A stretch of 64,000 nucleotides of DNA, taken from positions 62,001 to 126,000 of the forward strand of contig NZ_WIAO01000001.1 in assembly GCF_009451885.1 (NCBI RefSeq), written 5' to 3'. Each line of letters begins with the position of its first letter. Position 1 is the stretch's first letter. This DNA comes from Glycomyces albidus (GTDB taxonomy: Bacteria; Actinomycetota; Actinomycetes; Mycobacteriales; Micromonosporaceae). The translations under genes were made by a program, and so were the position numbers. The notes beneath the pieces were generated by a model. That model was not told where the DNA came from and searched no databases. It saw only the letters and a program-made list of their open reading frames with translations. Positions 50,218 to 59,248 of this stretch are shown here, one piece after another.

Positions 50218-51479
50218 GCCACGGACCTGATGGGCCACACCAGGATGCCCCCGAGTAGGGTCACGGCGGCGGCGACCGCGTAGAGGCCGGCGTAGCCGCC
50301 GAACCCGGCGATGATCGGGGCGGCCAGCGCCGGCCCGAGGACCTGCGGGACCGTGGAGGCGATGTTGATGATGCCGAGGTCTTTGGCGCGGTCGGCGGCG
50401 GCGGGCAGGACCTGGGTGATGAGGGCCTGGTCGACCGAGAGGTAGACGCCGAAGCCGGCGCCCATGATCGCGGCGGCGGCGATCGCGGCCGGCCAGGTGT
50501 GCCAGAAGACGAGGATGAGCGCGGCCGCGGCGATGACCACTGAGGACGCGAAGACGAGGATCTTGCGGCGGCCGATGCGGTCGGAGACGACCCCGCCGGC
50601 GACCGCGGTGGCGACGACCCCGCCGGTGTACAGGAGCGTGAGGACGAGGACGCCTTCCTCGGGGTTCGGGTGGTGGACGGCGTCGTCGAGGAAGTACAGC
50701 AGGTAGAGCGTGCCGGTGGCGTTGCCGAGCATGACCAGGAAACGGGTGAACCAGGCCCAGGCGAAGTCGGGGTGGGCGCGCGGGGAGACCCAGAAGGTCT
50801 CCAGGAGGGCCTTCCGGGTGAAGGGCGGGCGGGCCGCCCGCGGCAGCGGCGGATCCGGAGTGGACAGGACGAAGGGGAGGGCCATGGCGGCGGCCGCGAG
50901 GCCGATCACGGCGTAGCCGGCGGCGGTGCCGGTGACGAGCATGGTGACGATGACGGCGCCCACGACGAGGCCGAGGGCCTGCGGGAACCCGATCCAGCCG
51001 GACACGACGGCCCGCTGGCGCACCGGGACGTGGTCGGGGATGCCGGCGTTGAGGCTGGCGTACCCGGCGTTGAGGGCGGCCTGGGCGAGGCACCAGAACA
51101 GGAGGACCCCGAGGACGGTGGTCTGGGTGCCCAAGAGGCACAAGGCGACCGCACCGACGGCGAGGCCGCCGAGGGTCCAGGGGTGGCGGCGGCCGAAGCG
51201 GCCGGTGGTGCGGTCCGACAGCGCCCCGGCGAGGGGGTTGGCGACGACGGCGACGAGTGCGCCCACGCCGGTGACGAGCCCGAACGCGGCGACCTTGCCG
51301 TCCTCGTCGATCGCTTCGAGCTGGATCGGCAGCAGCACCTGGATCGGGGTGAAGAAGGCCATGTAGAGGCCGAGCATCGCGGTGGTGATGCCGCCGATCC
51401 AGACGCGGCCGACGTCGCGGTCCGGTTCGGCCAGCGCGGGGTGGGCGGGAGGGCTGGGGGCGGGCGGGGCGTCGGTCAT
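50214..51479 (-). CDS. MFS transporter (glycoside-type)
   Basis: A 421-residue transporter with twelve predicted segments. GALSDRTTGRFGRRHPW is the sodium:galactoside/sucrose-like loop, and DRIGRRKILVF is the classic MFS loop 8-9 motif. It follows the GH1 gene with an ATGA overlap, so both form one operon: uptake of a beta-glucoside by proton or cation symport and its hydrolysis. Confidence 0.92.
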   Translation of the reverse strand: MTDAPPAPSPPAHPALAEPDRDVGRVWIGGITTAMLGLYMAFFTPIQVLLPIQLEAIDEDGKVAAFGLVTGVGALVAVVANPLAGALSDRTTGRFGRRHPWTLGGLAVGAVALCLLGTQTTVLGVLLFWCLAQAALNAGYASLNAGIPDHVPVRQRAVVSGWIGFPQALGLVVGAVIVTMLVTGTAAGYAVIGLAAAAMALPFVLSTPDPPLPRAARPPFTRKALLETFWVSPRAHPDFAWAWFTRFLVMLGNATGTLYLLYFLDDAVHHPNPEEGVLVLTLLYTGGVVATAVAGGVVSDRIGRRKILVFASSVVIAAAALILVFWHTWPAAIAAAAIMGAGFGVYLSVDQALITQVLPAAADRAKDLGIINIASTVPQVLGPALAAPIIAGFGGYAGLYAVAAAVTLLGGILVWPIRSVA

Positions 51480-52822
51480 CGGCGCTGGTCGCGGATGAGC
51501 GCCGCGTAGCGGTCGAAGGAGTCCTTGGGGGTGCGCTCCTGGGTCTCGAAGTCGACGTGGACGAGGCCGAACCGCTGGTGGTAGCCCTCGGCCCATTCGA
51601 AGTTGTCGAGCAGGCTCCACACCAGGTAGCCGCGGACGTCGGCGCCCTGGTCGACGGCGGCGGCGACGGCCTTGACGTGGGCTTCGAGGTAGTCGATGCG
51701 GGCCTGGTCGCGGATGCGGCCGTCGGCGTCGGGGCCGGTGCCGTAGGAGCAGCCGTTCTCGGTGACCCACAGCGGCGGGAGGGCGTCGCCGTAGTCGGCG
51801 GTGAGGTCGAGGAGGGTCTGGGTGAGGCCGGAGGGGATGACGGGCCAGCCGAAGTCGGTGGTGTTGACGTGCTCGAACTCGGCGAGTTCGAACGGGAGCG
51901 GGGTCTGGCCGGGTTCGGGGGCGGTGACGCGGGTCGGGTTGTAGTAGTTGACGCCGAGTCCGTCGAGGGGCTGGTTGATCGCGGCGAGGTCGCCGTCCTT
52001 GATGAACGGGAGGGCGCCGTCGAGGCCGAAGGAGCCGAGGTCGGGGTAGGTGCCGAGGAGGACCGGGTCGGTGAAGACGCGGCGGTGGAGGGTGTCGTAG
52101 GCGCGGGCGGCCTCGGTGTCGGCGGCGCTGCCGCTGTAGGGGATCGCGGGCGTGTACGAGTTGGTGAGCATGACGTGGGGGGCGCCGGCGGCGCGGAGTG
52201 CGGCGGTGGCGAGGCCGTGCGCGAGGAGCTGGTGGTGGGCGGCCGGGAGGGCGTCGAGGAGGTAGGTGTGGCCGGGGGCGTGCTGGCCGAGCGCGTAGCC
52301 GAGCGCCATGTGCTCGAAGGGCTCGTTGAGGGTGATCCAGTGGGGCACGCGGTCGGCGAGGCGGGCGGCGACGATGGCGGTGTACTCGGCGAAGCGGTGC
52401 GCGGTGTCGCGGTCGAGCCAGCCGCCGCGGTCTTCGAGCGCCTGCGGGAGGTCCCAGTGGAAGAGGGTCGGCATGGGGGCGATGCCGGCGGCGAGGAGGG
52501 CGTCGACGAGACGGTCGTAGAAGGCGAGGCCGGGTTCGTTGGCGGGGCCGGTCCCGTCGGGCTGGATGCGGGGCCAGGCGATGGAGAAGCGGTAGGCGTC
52601 GACGCCGAGGCGCTGGAGGAGGGCGACGTCCGCTTCGTAGCGGTGGTAGTGGTCGCAGGCGGTCGCGGCGGTGTGGCCGTCGCGGACCTTGCCGGGCGTC
52701 GCCGTGAAGGTGTCCCATATGGATCGCCCGCGTCCGTCCTCGGTCGCGGCCCCCTCGATCTGGAACGCCGATGTGGCGGCGCCCCAGACGAATCCTTCGG
52801 GCAGGCGCGGTATCGCGGCCAC
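51476..52822 (-). CDS. second GH1 beta-glucosidase
   Basis: A 448-residue cytoplasmic enzyme with FVWGAATSAFQIEGA, the acid/base Glu167 in TLNEPFEHM, the nucleophile Glu355 in WVTENGCSYG and WSLLDNFEWAEGY. Unlike the first GH1 it has the full T-L-N-E-P motif. GTG 52822 follows GGAGG by 5 nt. Its partner is an MFS carrier rather than an ABC system, which suggests a different glucoside. Confidence 0.93.
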   Translation of the reverse strand: MAAIPRLPEGFVWGAATSAFQIEGAATEDGRGRSIWDTFTATPGKVRDGHTAATACDHYHRYEADVALLQRLGVDAYRFSIAWPRIQPDGTGPANEPGLAFYDRLVDALLAAGIAPMPTLFHWDLPQALEDRGGWLDRDTAHRFAEYTAIVAARLADRVPHWITLNEPFEHMALGYALGQHAPGHTYLLDALPAAHHQLLAHGLATAALRAAGAPHVMLTNSYTPAIPYSGSAADTEAARAYDTLHRRVFTDPVLLGTYPDLGSFGLDGALPFIKDGDLAAINQPLDGLGVNYYNPTRVTAPEPGQTPLPFELAEFEHVNTTDFGWPVIPSGLTQTLLDLTADYGDALPPLWVTENGCSYGTGPDADGRIRDQARIDYLEAHVKAVAAAVDQGADVRGYLVWSLLDNFEWAEGYHQRFGLVHVDFETQERTPKDSFDRYAALIRDQRR

Positions 52823-52859
52823 AGGCACCTCCGAAAACGTGACGTGAGTAACGTTCGTG

Positions 52860-52888
52860 AAGATACCAGGTCGTGAACCGGTCGGTAA
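52860..52888 (-). promoter_or_regulatory. promoter of the GH1-MFS operon
   Basis: On the minus strand TTACCG (52888-52883) and TATCTT (52865-52860) are 17 nt apart. AACGTT and overlapping ACGTGA/TCACG words (52835-52858) lie just downstream and look operator-like. The remaining part of the 358-bp gap (52823-53180) contains the PHO box and phoX promoter. Confidence 0.5.
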
Positions 52889-53053
52889 CCCCTCTTCGGC
52901 CGGGGCCTCCCGGTTGTTCACCGCGCCCGGAAAGGACCGGGCGCGGCGGGGCGGCCCGGCCGGGAGGCGGCGCCGGTGCAGGCCGGGACGGTTGCGGCGC
53001 AGTGATCCGATTCGCCCTCGCGTCGGTCGAATCCGCAGTACCGTGACGAGGGC

Positions 53054-53109
53054 GTTCGCCGGGAGTTCACTCGACGTTGGTGGAACCGCATACCCGCCGC
53101 GCATAGCGT
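53054..53109 (+). promoter_or_regulatory. three-unit PHO box and phoX promoter
   Basis: GTTCGCC (53054-53060), GTTCACT (53065-53071) and GTTGGTG (53076-53082) recur with an exact 11-bp period, the layout of actinobacterial PhoP boxes (consensus GTTCACC). TAGCGT at 53104-53109 is a plausible -10, leaving the box directly over or upstream of the -35. A lone GTTCACC lies at 52916-52922. Confidence 0.75.
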
Positions 53110-53180
53110 CCGGGGCGAGAGACAACCGAACGCGAGGAACCCCCGCACGCGTTCCCCATCGGACTGCCATGGAGAAGTGA

Positions 53181-55259
53181 ATGCATCCCCAGAACCCGGA
53201 GCGCCGCCGCCTGCAGCTGTTCCCGTCCGTGCACGGCGGACGGTCGGCGATGACCTGCCTGTACCGCTGCGGCGACGCCTGCAGCCACCCGGTTCCGAAC
53301 ACCTCCGACAACGAGTACCTGGGCGACGTGATCGCCAAGGCCGTCTCGCGCCGCGGCCTGTTCAAGGGCGGCGTGGCGGCGGGCCTGGTCGTCGGTGCGA
53401 CGGGTGCGCTCGCCGCTCCGGCCGCCGCGGCGGACGCCGACGACGCGCCGGCCTCGGCGCGCTGGGGCCGCGCCCCGCGCGGCCTCGACTTCGAGCCGGT
53501 CGCCCCCAACCGCGAGGACGCCGTCACCATCCCCGAGGGGTACGAGCAGCAGGTCGTGATCGCCTGGGGCGACCCGGTCCTCGAAGGCGCTCCCGAGTTC
53601 GACCCCGAGAACCAGACCGCCGAGGCGCAGGCCGGCCAGTTCGGCTACAACAACGACTACGTGGCCCTGCTCCCCCACCCCGACAGCAGCCGCAAGAAGG
53701 TCCTCGTGGCCAACCACGAGTACAGCGACGAAGTGCTCATGCTGCCGGACTACGACGCCGCCGCCCCCACCGAGGAGCAGATCAGGATCGGCCTCGCCGC
53801 GCACGGCCTGTCCGTGGTCACGGTGCAGGAGGACCGGCGCACCGGGGCGCTGACCCCGGTCGTCGGCGACGGGCTCAACCGCCGCATCACCGCCGAGACC
53901 CCGTTCGTGATCGCCGGCCCGGCCGCCGGCTCGGACCTGCTCAAGACCTCCGCCGACCCCGAGGGCACCACCGCGCTGGGGACGCTCAACAACTGCGCCG
54001 GCGGCATGACCCCGTGGGGCACGGTCCTCTCCGGCGAGGAGAACTTCAACCAGTACTTCGCGAACGCCGGCGCGGTGACCGACCCGGTCCAGAAGGCCCG
54101 GCTCGCCCGCTACGGCCTCTCCGGCGGCGCCAGCTCGCGCAAGTGGGAGACCTACGACAAGCGGTTCGACGTGCTCCAGGAACCGAACGAGCCCAACCGG
54201 TTCGGCTGGATCGTCGAGATCGACCCGTACGACCCGGAGTGGGCGCCGCGCAAGCGCACCGCACTCGGCCGCTTCAAGCACGAGGGCGCGGGCCCGCGCC
54301 TGGCGCGCGACGGCCGCGTCGTGGTCTACATGGGCGACGACGAGCGCTTCGACTACATGTACAAGTTCGTCTCCAAGGAGAAGATGCGGACGGGCAACTC
54401 GCGGCGCGCCCGCGAGCACAACCGCAAGCTCCTCGACGAGGGCACCCTGTACGTCGCCAAGCTGACCGGCGACAGCCCGGCCGCCGAGATCGACGGCTCC
54501 GGTGCGCTGCCCTCGGACGGCGCCTTCGACGGCTCCGGCGAGTGGATCAAGCTCGCCAGCGGCGACGAGTCCTTCGTGGAGGGCTTCACGGCCGAAGAGG
54601 TGTACGTGTTCACCCGCCAGGCCGCCGACAAGGTCGGCCCGACCAAGATGGACCGGCCCGAGGACGTCGAGCCGAGCCCGAAGACCGGCAAGGTCTACGT
54701 GGCGCTCACCAACAACAGCAACCGCGGCACCGGCACGAACGCCAAGGCCGACGAGGCGAACCCGCGCCACGCCAACCGCCACGGCCAGGTCCTGGAGCTG
54801 ACCGAGCGCCACAACGACCCGACGGCGCTGACGTTCGGCTGGAACCTGCTGCTGGTCTGCGGCGACCCGGCCGCGGCCGACACCTACTTCGGCGGCTTCC
54901 CGAAGGACCAGGTCAGCCCGATCTCGTGCCCGGACAACGTGGCGTTCGACCCGCACGGCAACCTGTGGATCTCGACCGACGGCAACGCGCTCGGCTCGAA
55001 CGACGGCCTGTTCGCCGTCGCGCTCGAGGGGAGCTACCGGGGCATGACCAAGCAGTTCCTGACGGTGCCGGTCGGCGCCGAGACCTGCGGCCCGGTCGTC
55101 CAGGAGAAGCACATCCTGGTCGCGGCCCAGCACCCCGGCGAGCTCACCGGCGCGAGCTTCGAGAACCCGCTCTCGGAGTGGCCCGACGGCCCCGGCTCGA
55201 TCCCGCGCCCGGCGATCGTGAACGTGACCAAGGAGGGCTTCGACAGCATCGGCTGCTAG
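53181..55259 (+). CDS. phoX: PhoX-type alkaline phosphatase (DUF839)
   Basis: A 692-residue secreted phosphatase. A 55-residue head precedes the Tat signal SRRGLFKGGVAAGLVVGA. The mature protein has the PhoX features VVIAWGDPV, NHEYSD, NCAGGMTPWGT, SGEENFNQYF, YMGDDERFDYMYKFV and NVAFDPHGNLWISTDG, several of which bind Ca and Fe in the family. It releases phosphate from organic phosphates. The PHO box supports phosphate-starvation control. Confidence 0.93.
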   Translation: MHPQNPERRRLQLFPSVHGGRSAMTCLYRCGDACSHPVPNTSDNEYLGDVIAKAVSRRGLFKGGVAAGLVVGATGALAAPAAAADADDAPASARWGRAPRGLDFEPVAPNREDAVTIPEGYEQQVVIAWGDPVLEGAPEFDPENQTAEAQAGQFGYNNDYVALLPHPDSSRKKVLVANHEYSDEVLMLPDYDAAAPTEEQIRIGLAAHGLSVVTVQEDRRTGALTPVVGDGLNRRITAETPFVIAGPAAGSDLLKTSADPEGTTALGTLNNCAGGMTPWGTVLSGEENFNQYFANAGAVTDPVQKARLARYGLSGGASSRKWETYDKRFDVLQEPNEPNRFGWIVEIDPYDPEWAPRKRTALGRFKHEGAGPRLARDGRVVVYMGDDERFDYMYKFVSKEKMRTGNSRRAREHNRKLLDEGTLYVAKLTGDSPAAEIDGSGALPSDGAFDGSGEWIKLASGDESFVEGFTAEEVYVFTRQAADKVGPTKMDRPEDVEPSPKTGKVYVALTNNSNRGTGTNAKADEANPRHANRHGQVLELTERHNDPTALTFGWNLLLVCGDPAAADTYFGGFPKDQVSPISCPDNVAFDPHGNLWISTDGNALGSNDGLFAVALEGSYRGMTKQFLTVPVGAETCGPVVQEKHILVAAQHPGELTGASFENPLSEWPDGPGSIPRPAIVNVTKEGFDSIGC

Positions 55260-55267
55260 AAGCCCGA

Positions 55268-55305
55268 CCGAACGGCGGCGTCCCTGGCCGGGCGCCGCCG
55301 TTCGG
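55268..55305 (+). terminator. phoX terminator
   Basis: Perfect 13-bp arms CCGAACGGCGGCG/CGCCGCCGTTCGG (55268-55280, 55293-55305), 9 bp after the stop. Closely related to the hairpin at 56422-56457. Confidence 0.85.
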
Positions 55306-55369
55306 CATCTCCGGCGGTCCGCCGCCCCGGGCGGTGCCCTGTCGTTTGGCGTCGCCCGGTGCCCTGCTG

Positions 55370-55545
55370 TCCGGAATTCCCACGCCAGGCGTTCCCAGGG
55401 CCGGTGTGCGTTGCCGTCCGGTGGCCCGCCGCCGTCCGGAAGTCCGGCCACGCCAGGCGCTCCCAGGGCTGGTGTTCAGCCGCCCGATGACCGCCCTCCG
55501 GAAGTGCGGTAACCGTCGGGTGTTCTCAGGGCCGGTGCTCCTGCC
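55370..55545. repeat. three degenerate tandem units of about 65 bp
   Basis: CCACGCCAGGCG and CCCAGGG(C/T)(C/T)GGTG recur at 55380-55406 and 55448-55474, and a weaker third copy ends AGGGCCGGTG at 55528-55537. TCCGGAA precedes each unit. The surrounding gap 55260-55660 shows no gene; it holds this repeat, the phoX terminator and the SDR promoter region. Confidence 0.65.
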
Positions 55546-55660
55546 GTTTGAGCGTTCTGCCGTTCGGTGTTCTGAGGGGCGGGACGGGCTTGGCGGACGG
55601 ATGTGGTTCCGCCTAAGTTTGACCCGGCCGAGATCCGGCCCCGAATCGGAGGTTCCCCGC

Positions 55661-56413
55661 ATGCCCGTCGCAACCGGTCCAGTCGCCCTCGTCTCCGGCG
55701 CTTCGCGCGGCCTCGGCGCCGTCATCGCGCGCCGCCTGGCCGCCGACGGCTTCGCCGTCGCGGTCAACTACGGCTCCAGCAGGGACGGGGCCGAGCGGGT
55801 GGTGGCGGACATCCGGGAAGCGGGCGGCACGGCCGCGGCGTTCGGCGCCGACGTCACCGACGAGGCCGCGGTCGCGGACCTCGCCGAGCGGGTCCGGGCC
55901 GAGCTCGGCCCGGTGACGGTGCTGGTGGCGAACGCGACCGGGCCGCAGCCGGAGGTGCCGCTCGACCGGCTCGAGTGGAGCGACCACCTGGCGCAGCTCG
56001 AGTTCTTCGTGAAGAGCCCGACGCTGCTGCTGAAGGCGTTCCTACCGGACATGCGCGCGGCCGGCGGCGGCCGGGTGGTGCAGATCGGCTCGGACATGTT
56101 CGAGCGGGCGCTCGCGGGCTGGTCGGCGTACGTGGCGGCGAAGGGCGCGCAGTGGGGCCTCACCCGCTCGTGGGCGCGCGAGCTCGGCCCGGACGGGATC
56201 ACCGTGAACCTGGTGGCGCCCGGCTGGATCCCGGTGGAGCGCCACGGCGAGCTCACCGACGACGACCTGGCCGGGTACCTCGCCGACCTGCCGCTCGGCC
56301 GCATCGGCAAGCCCGACGACATCGCCGCCGCGGTGTCGTACCTGGCCTCGGACGCGGCGTCGTTCGTGACCGGCCAGCGCCTGACGGTCAACGGCGGCCA
56401 CACCATCGACTAA
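55661..56413 (+). CDS. short-chain dehydrogenase/reductase
   Basis: A 250-residue NAD(P)H oxidoreductase of classical SDR type: GASRGLG cofactor motif, a NAT-for-NAG variant in VANATG, catalytic Tyr157 and Lys161 in YVAAKG, and the G-x-x-x-T/V-G-x-x-L-x-V-x-G-G end. GGAGG lies 8 nt before the ATG. Flanked by two near-identical terminators. Substrate unknown, possibly a 3-oxoacyl-type ketone. Confidence 0.92.
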   Translation: MPVATGPVALVSGASRGLGAVIARRLAADGFAVAVNYGSSRDGAERVVADIREAGGTAAAFGADVTDEAAVADLAERVRAELGPVTVLVANATGPQPEVPLDRLEWSDHLAQLEFFVKSPTLLLKAFLPDMRAAGGGRVVQIGSDMFERALAGWSAYVAAKGAQWGLTRSWARELGPDGITVNLVAPGWIPVERHGELTDDDLAGYLADLPLGRIGKPDDIAAAVSYLASDAASFVTGQRLTVNGGHTID

Positions 56414-56421
56414 GAGCCCAA

Positions 56422-56457
56422 CCGAACGGCGGCGCCCGACCGGGCGCCGCCGTTCGG
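56422..56457 (+). terminator. SDR terminator
   Basis: Perfect 17-bp arms (56422-56438, 56441-56457) starting with the same CCGAACGGCGGCG as the phoX terminator. The rest of the gap to 56768 has a short hairpin near 56515 and the imuA promoter region, and no convincing gene. Confidence 0.85.
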
Positions 56458-56735
56458 CGTCTCCCGGGCCGGTGTGCGCGCTCCGCCGGGCCGCTTCCGA
56501 TTCCGTCGTGAACCCCCCGAGCGGGGTCTCCCGCGCTTGGGCCGACGCGCCGCGGGCGGCGGGAGGGTTCGCCGTCTCCTGCGGAGTGGGCGAACGGCGC
56601 AGAGCGCGTTTCGGCGCAGTTTTCATGACATCGGCGTGCCATGCGGCCTGGGGTCGGGCCGAAAAAATCGGGCAGGAGATTAATCGAACACCAGTTTGAG
56701 GTTGCGTCGCGCCCGCAGTTCGGTATGTTGATCTT

Positions 56736-56749
56736 GATACACATGTTCG
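56736..56749. promoter_or_regulatory. degenerate SOS (LexA) box of the mutasome operon
   Basis: GATAC-ACAT-GTTCG matches the actinobacterial LexA consensus CGAAC-N4-GTTCG at eight of ten arm positions (right arm perfect). It lies 20 nt before GTG 56769, at the expected promoter position, and TATGTT (56724-56729) is a possible -10. Confidence 0.55.
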
Positions 56750-56768
56750 ACAGAGCACGGGGGAACTG

Positions 56769-57851
56769 GTGGCGACATCCGTCGCGGCCGCGCTGGCCGC
56801 TGAGCTCGGTCTGCGCACGGCCGCAGAGTTGCACCCGGCAGCCGGGGCGCGCACCGCTGACGCGCCGCGGCCCGCCGAGGCGGGCCCGGCGGCCGAAGCG
56901 CGCGCCGCCGCGCTCGTCGGTGCGGCCCGCTCGGAGGTGCTCCCGCCGCCGAAGGCCATCCTGCCCGTCACCCCCGACATTTCCGCCCTCCTGCCCTACG
57001 GCGGACTCGCAACCGTGACCGCAATCACCGCCTCGGCCCGAGGAGCCACCTCGCTGCTGTGGCGGCTGCTGGCCGGGCCCAGCCGGGCCGGGGCGTGGTG
57101 CGCGCTGGTCGGGATGCCGCGCGTCTACCCGCTCGCCGCGACCGCCGCCGGGGTCGACCTCGGGCGGGTGGCCCTGGTCGACCCGGGGCCGCGCATCGCC
57201 GAGGCGGCCGGGGCACTGGCCGAGGGCGTCGCCGCGATCGTCGTCCCCAGCGAGGCCCTGAGCCCCGCGCAGGCGCGGCGCCTGGCCGCCCGCGCCCGCG
57301 GCAGCGGCACCTCCATCGTGTGGTGGGAGACGCGGCCCGTGGCCGGCGCCGACGCCCGGCTCCAGGTGGCCCGCGCCCACTGGAAGGGCCTGCGCGAGAA
57401 CGCCGGCCGCCGCTGGGGCGCCGGGCGGCTCGACGCCTGCGAACTCGAGGTCGCCGCCCGCTGGCGCTCCGGCGGCGTCCGGCGGGCCTCGATCTGGCCG
57501 TACGGCGGCAGGCCCGGGGAACCACTCCCCGATCCCCGCGGCCGTGCCGCTGAACCGCACGCCGAGCCGCGCGACAGGGCCGGGCACCGCACCGTCGTGA
57601 ACCTGCGCTCCCGCGCCGCCGAACCGTCGAGCGGCGAACGGCCTGCCCAACACCTCACCGAGGCGGGCGACCCGGCCGAGTGCCGCACGGACGACCGGCC
57701 CGCCGACGGCACCGCGGGCCCGCAAGACGGCGCCACCGCGGTCGTGGACCTGCGCACCCGCGCCGCCGAACCGCACCGTCCCGAAGGCGCCGCGGAGGCG
57801 CGCGGCGTGTTCCGCCCCGCCGCGCGCGTCGGTGGAGGTGAGCGGCGATGA
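56769..57851 (+). CDS. imuA: ImuA-like SOS mutagenesis protein
   Basis: A 360-residue RecA-fold-like accessory protein of the translesion mutasome. The core (about 65-240) shows LLPYGGLATVTAITASARGATSLLWRL, where the usual P-loop Gly-Lys-Thr is lost, and PYGGRPGE ends the fold. The tail (245-360) is Arg/Pro/Ala-rich and carries three R-x-RAAEP repeats. GGGGGA precedes GTG 56769. Its ATGA overlap with imuB makes a tight operon. Identity rests mainly on context. Confidence 0.8.
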   Translation: MATSVAAALAAELGLRTAAELHPAAGARTADAPRPAEAGPAAEARAAALVGAARSEVLPPPKAILPVTPDISALLPYGGLATVTAITASARGATSLLWRLLAGPSRAGAWCALVGMPRVYPLAATAAGVDLGRVALVDPGPRIAEAAGALAEGVAAIVVPSEALSPAQARRLAARARGSGTSIVWWETRPVAGADARLQVARAHWKGLRENAGRRWGAGRLDACELEVAARWRSGGVRRASIWPYGGRPGEPLPDPRGRAAEPHAEPRDRAGHRTVVNLRSRAAEPSSGERPAQHLTEAGDPAECRTDDRPADGTAGPQDGATAVVDLRTRAAEPHRPEGAAEARGVFRPAARVGGGERR

Positions 57852-59248
57852 CCCGGGTCGGCCGGCCCCCGAGCCGGGTCCTGGTCATGCGCCTCGTCGA
57901 CTGGGACGGCGAGGACGCCGCCGCGTTCGAACCGGTCCTGGAGGCCCTCGACCGGCTCACCCCGTACGTCGAGGTCCTCGAACCGGGCTGCGCGGCCGTA
58001 CCGCTGCGCGCCGGGGCCGGTGACGAGGCGGTGTTCTGCGAGCGGCTCATCGACACCGTCGCCGGTCTGGTCGACCAGGACTGCCTCACCGGGGTCGCCG
58101 ACGGCCTGCTGGCGGCCGTCCTGGCTGCCCGCGACGGCCGGATCGTCCCCGCCGGCGGCGACGCCACGTTCCTCGCCGGATGCGACATCACCGACCTCCA
58201 GGTCACCGGCCTGGTCGATCCCGAGACGTGCGAGACCCTGCGGCACCTGGGCATCGACACGCTCGGGAAGTTCCGGGAGCTGCCGCCGCAAGCCGTGGCC
58301 GAGCGGTTCGGCGCGCCCGTGCGGCGGGCCCAGCTGCTCGCCGCGGGCCGGTTCTCCCGCCCGCTCGTGCCCCGCCCGGCCGCGCCGGAACTCGCGGTCA
58401 CCGAGACTCCCGAGACGCCCTACGAGACCGTCGAACACGCCGTCTTCGCCGCCCGGCCCCTCGCCGAACGGCTCCTGCGCGTCCTCGACGAACGCAACCT
58501 CGCGTGCACCCGCATCACCGTCACCGCCCGCACCGGCAGCGGCCTGGAGCGGCGCCGGACCTGGCAGATCGACCCCGCGATCACTGCGGCCGACCTCGCC
58601 CGCCGCGTCCGCTGGCAGCTCGAGGGCTGGCTCGCCGCCGGGCCGCTCACCAGTGCCGTGGACGGGCAGCCCGGCGGTGACGAGGCCGCGAACGCCGTCA
58701 CCTCCCTCGAACTCGCCCCCGGCGGCCTCGTCGGCCTCGTCGAGGCCGGGCGCGGATTGTGGGGCACGAAGACCGCCGCCGCCGTCAAGGCCGAGGCCGC
58801 CCTGCGGCACGCCCAGAGCCTGTTCGGCCCCGAAGCCGTCCGCATCGCCGGCCCCGCCGACGGCCGCGACCTCGACGAGCGGTACGCCAGCGCCGCCTGG
58901 GAGGTCGAGCCGGCCCCGCCGCCGCCGTCGGGGCCGTGGCCGGGCGGGCTGCCCGACCCGCTGCCGCAGCTGACCGGGACCGGGCAGGACGTCGAGGTCC
59001 TCGACGCGGCCGGCGCGCCCGTGGCGGTCTCGGCCCGCGGCGACCTCTCCGCGACGCCGGCACTGGTCGCATTGGGCGGCAAGCGGATCAGGATCGCGGC
59101 GTGGGCGGGCCCGTGGCCGGTGACCGAGCGGTGGTGGAGCGCGGGCGCCCGCCGGTACGCGCGGCTCCAGGTGGAGCTGACCGACGGGAGCTTCGCGCTG
59201 CTGGCCCGCGAGGACGGCCGGTGGAAGGCGGTGGGCTGGTATGACTGA
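57848..59248 (+). CDS. imuB: ImuB-like Y-family polymerase homologue
   Basis: A 466-residue DinB/Y-family protein, thought to be catalytically dead and to act as a hub joining DnaE2 and the sliding clamp. It has the Y-family little finger and DNA-contact regions (ELAVTETPETPYETVEHAVFA) and a C-terminal OB-like extension ending in EDGRWKAVGWYD. The catalytic D-x-D/S-x-D-E residues are not visible. The start ATG overlaps the imuA stop and its end overlaps dnaE2 by 8 bp. Confidence 0.9.
   Translation: MTRVGRPPSRVLVMRLVDWDGEDAAAFEPVLEALDRLTPYVEVLEPGCAAVPLRAGAGDEAVFCERLIDTVAGLVDQDCLTGVADGLLAAVLAARDGRIVPAGGDATFLAGCDITDLQVTGLVDPETCETLRHLGIDTLGKFRELPPQAVAERFGAPVRRAQLLAAGRFSRPLVPRPAAPELAVTETPETPYETVEHAVFAARPLAERLLRVLDERNLACTRITVTARTGSGLERRRTWQIDPAITAADLARRVRWQLEGWLAAGPLTSAVDGQPGGDEAANAVTSLELAPGGLVGLVEAGRGLWGTKTAAAVKAEAALRHAQSLFGPEAVRIAGPADGRDLDERYASAAWEVEPAPPPPSGPWPGGLPDPLPQLTGTGQDVEVLDAAGAPVAVSARGDLSATPALVALGGKRIRIAAWAGPWPVTERWWSAGARRYARLQVELTDGSFALLAREDGRWKAVGWYD

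Noticed and set aside
56472-56699. 75-codon frame in the gap before imuA
   Set aside because: No RBS, mixed codon bias and no family resemblance; left as non-coding.
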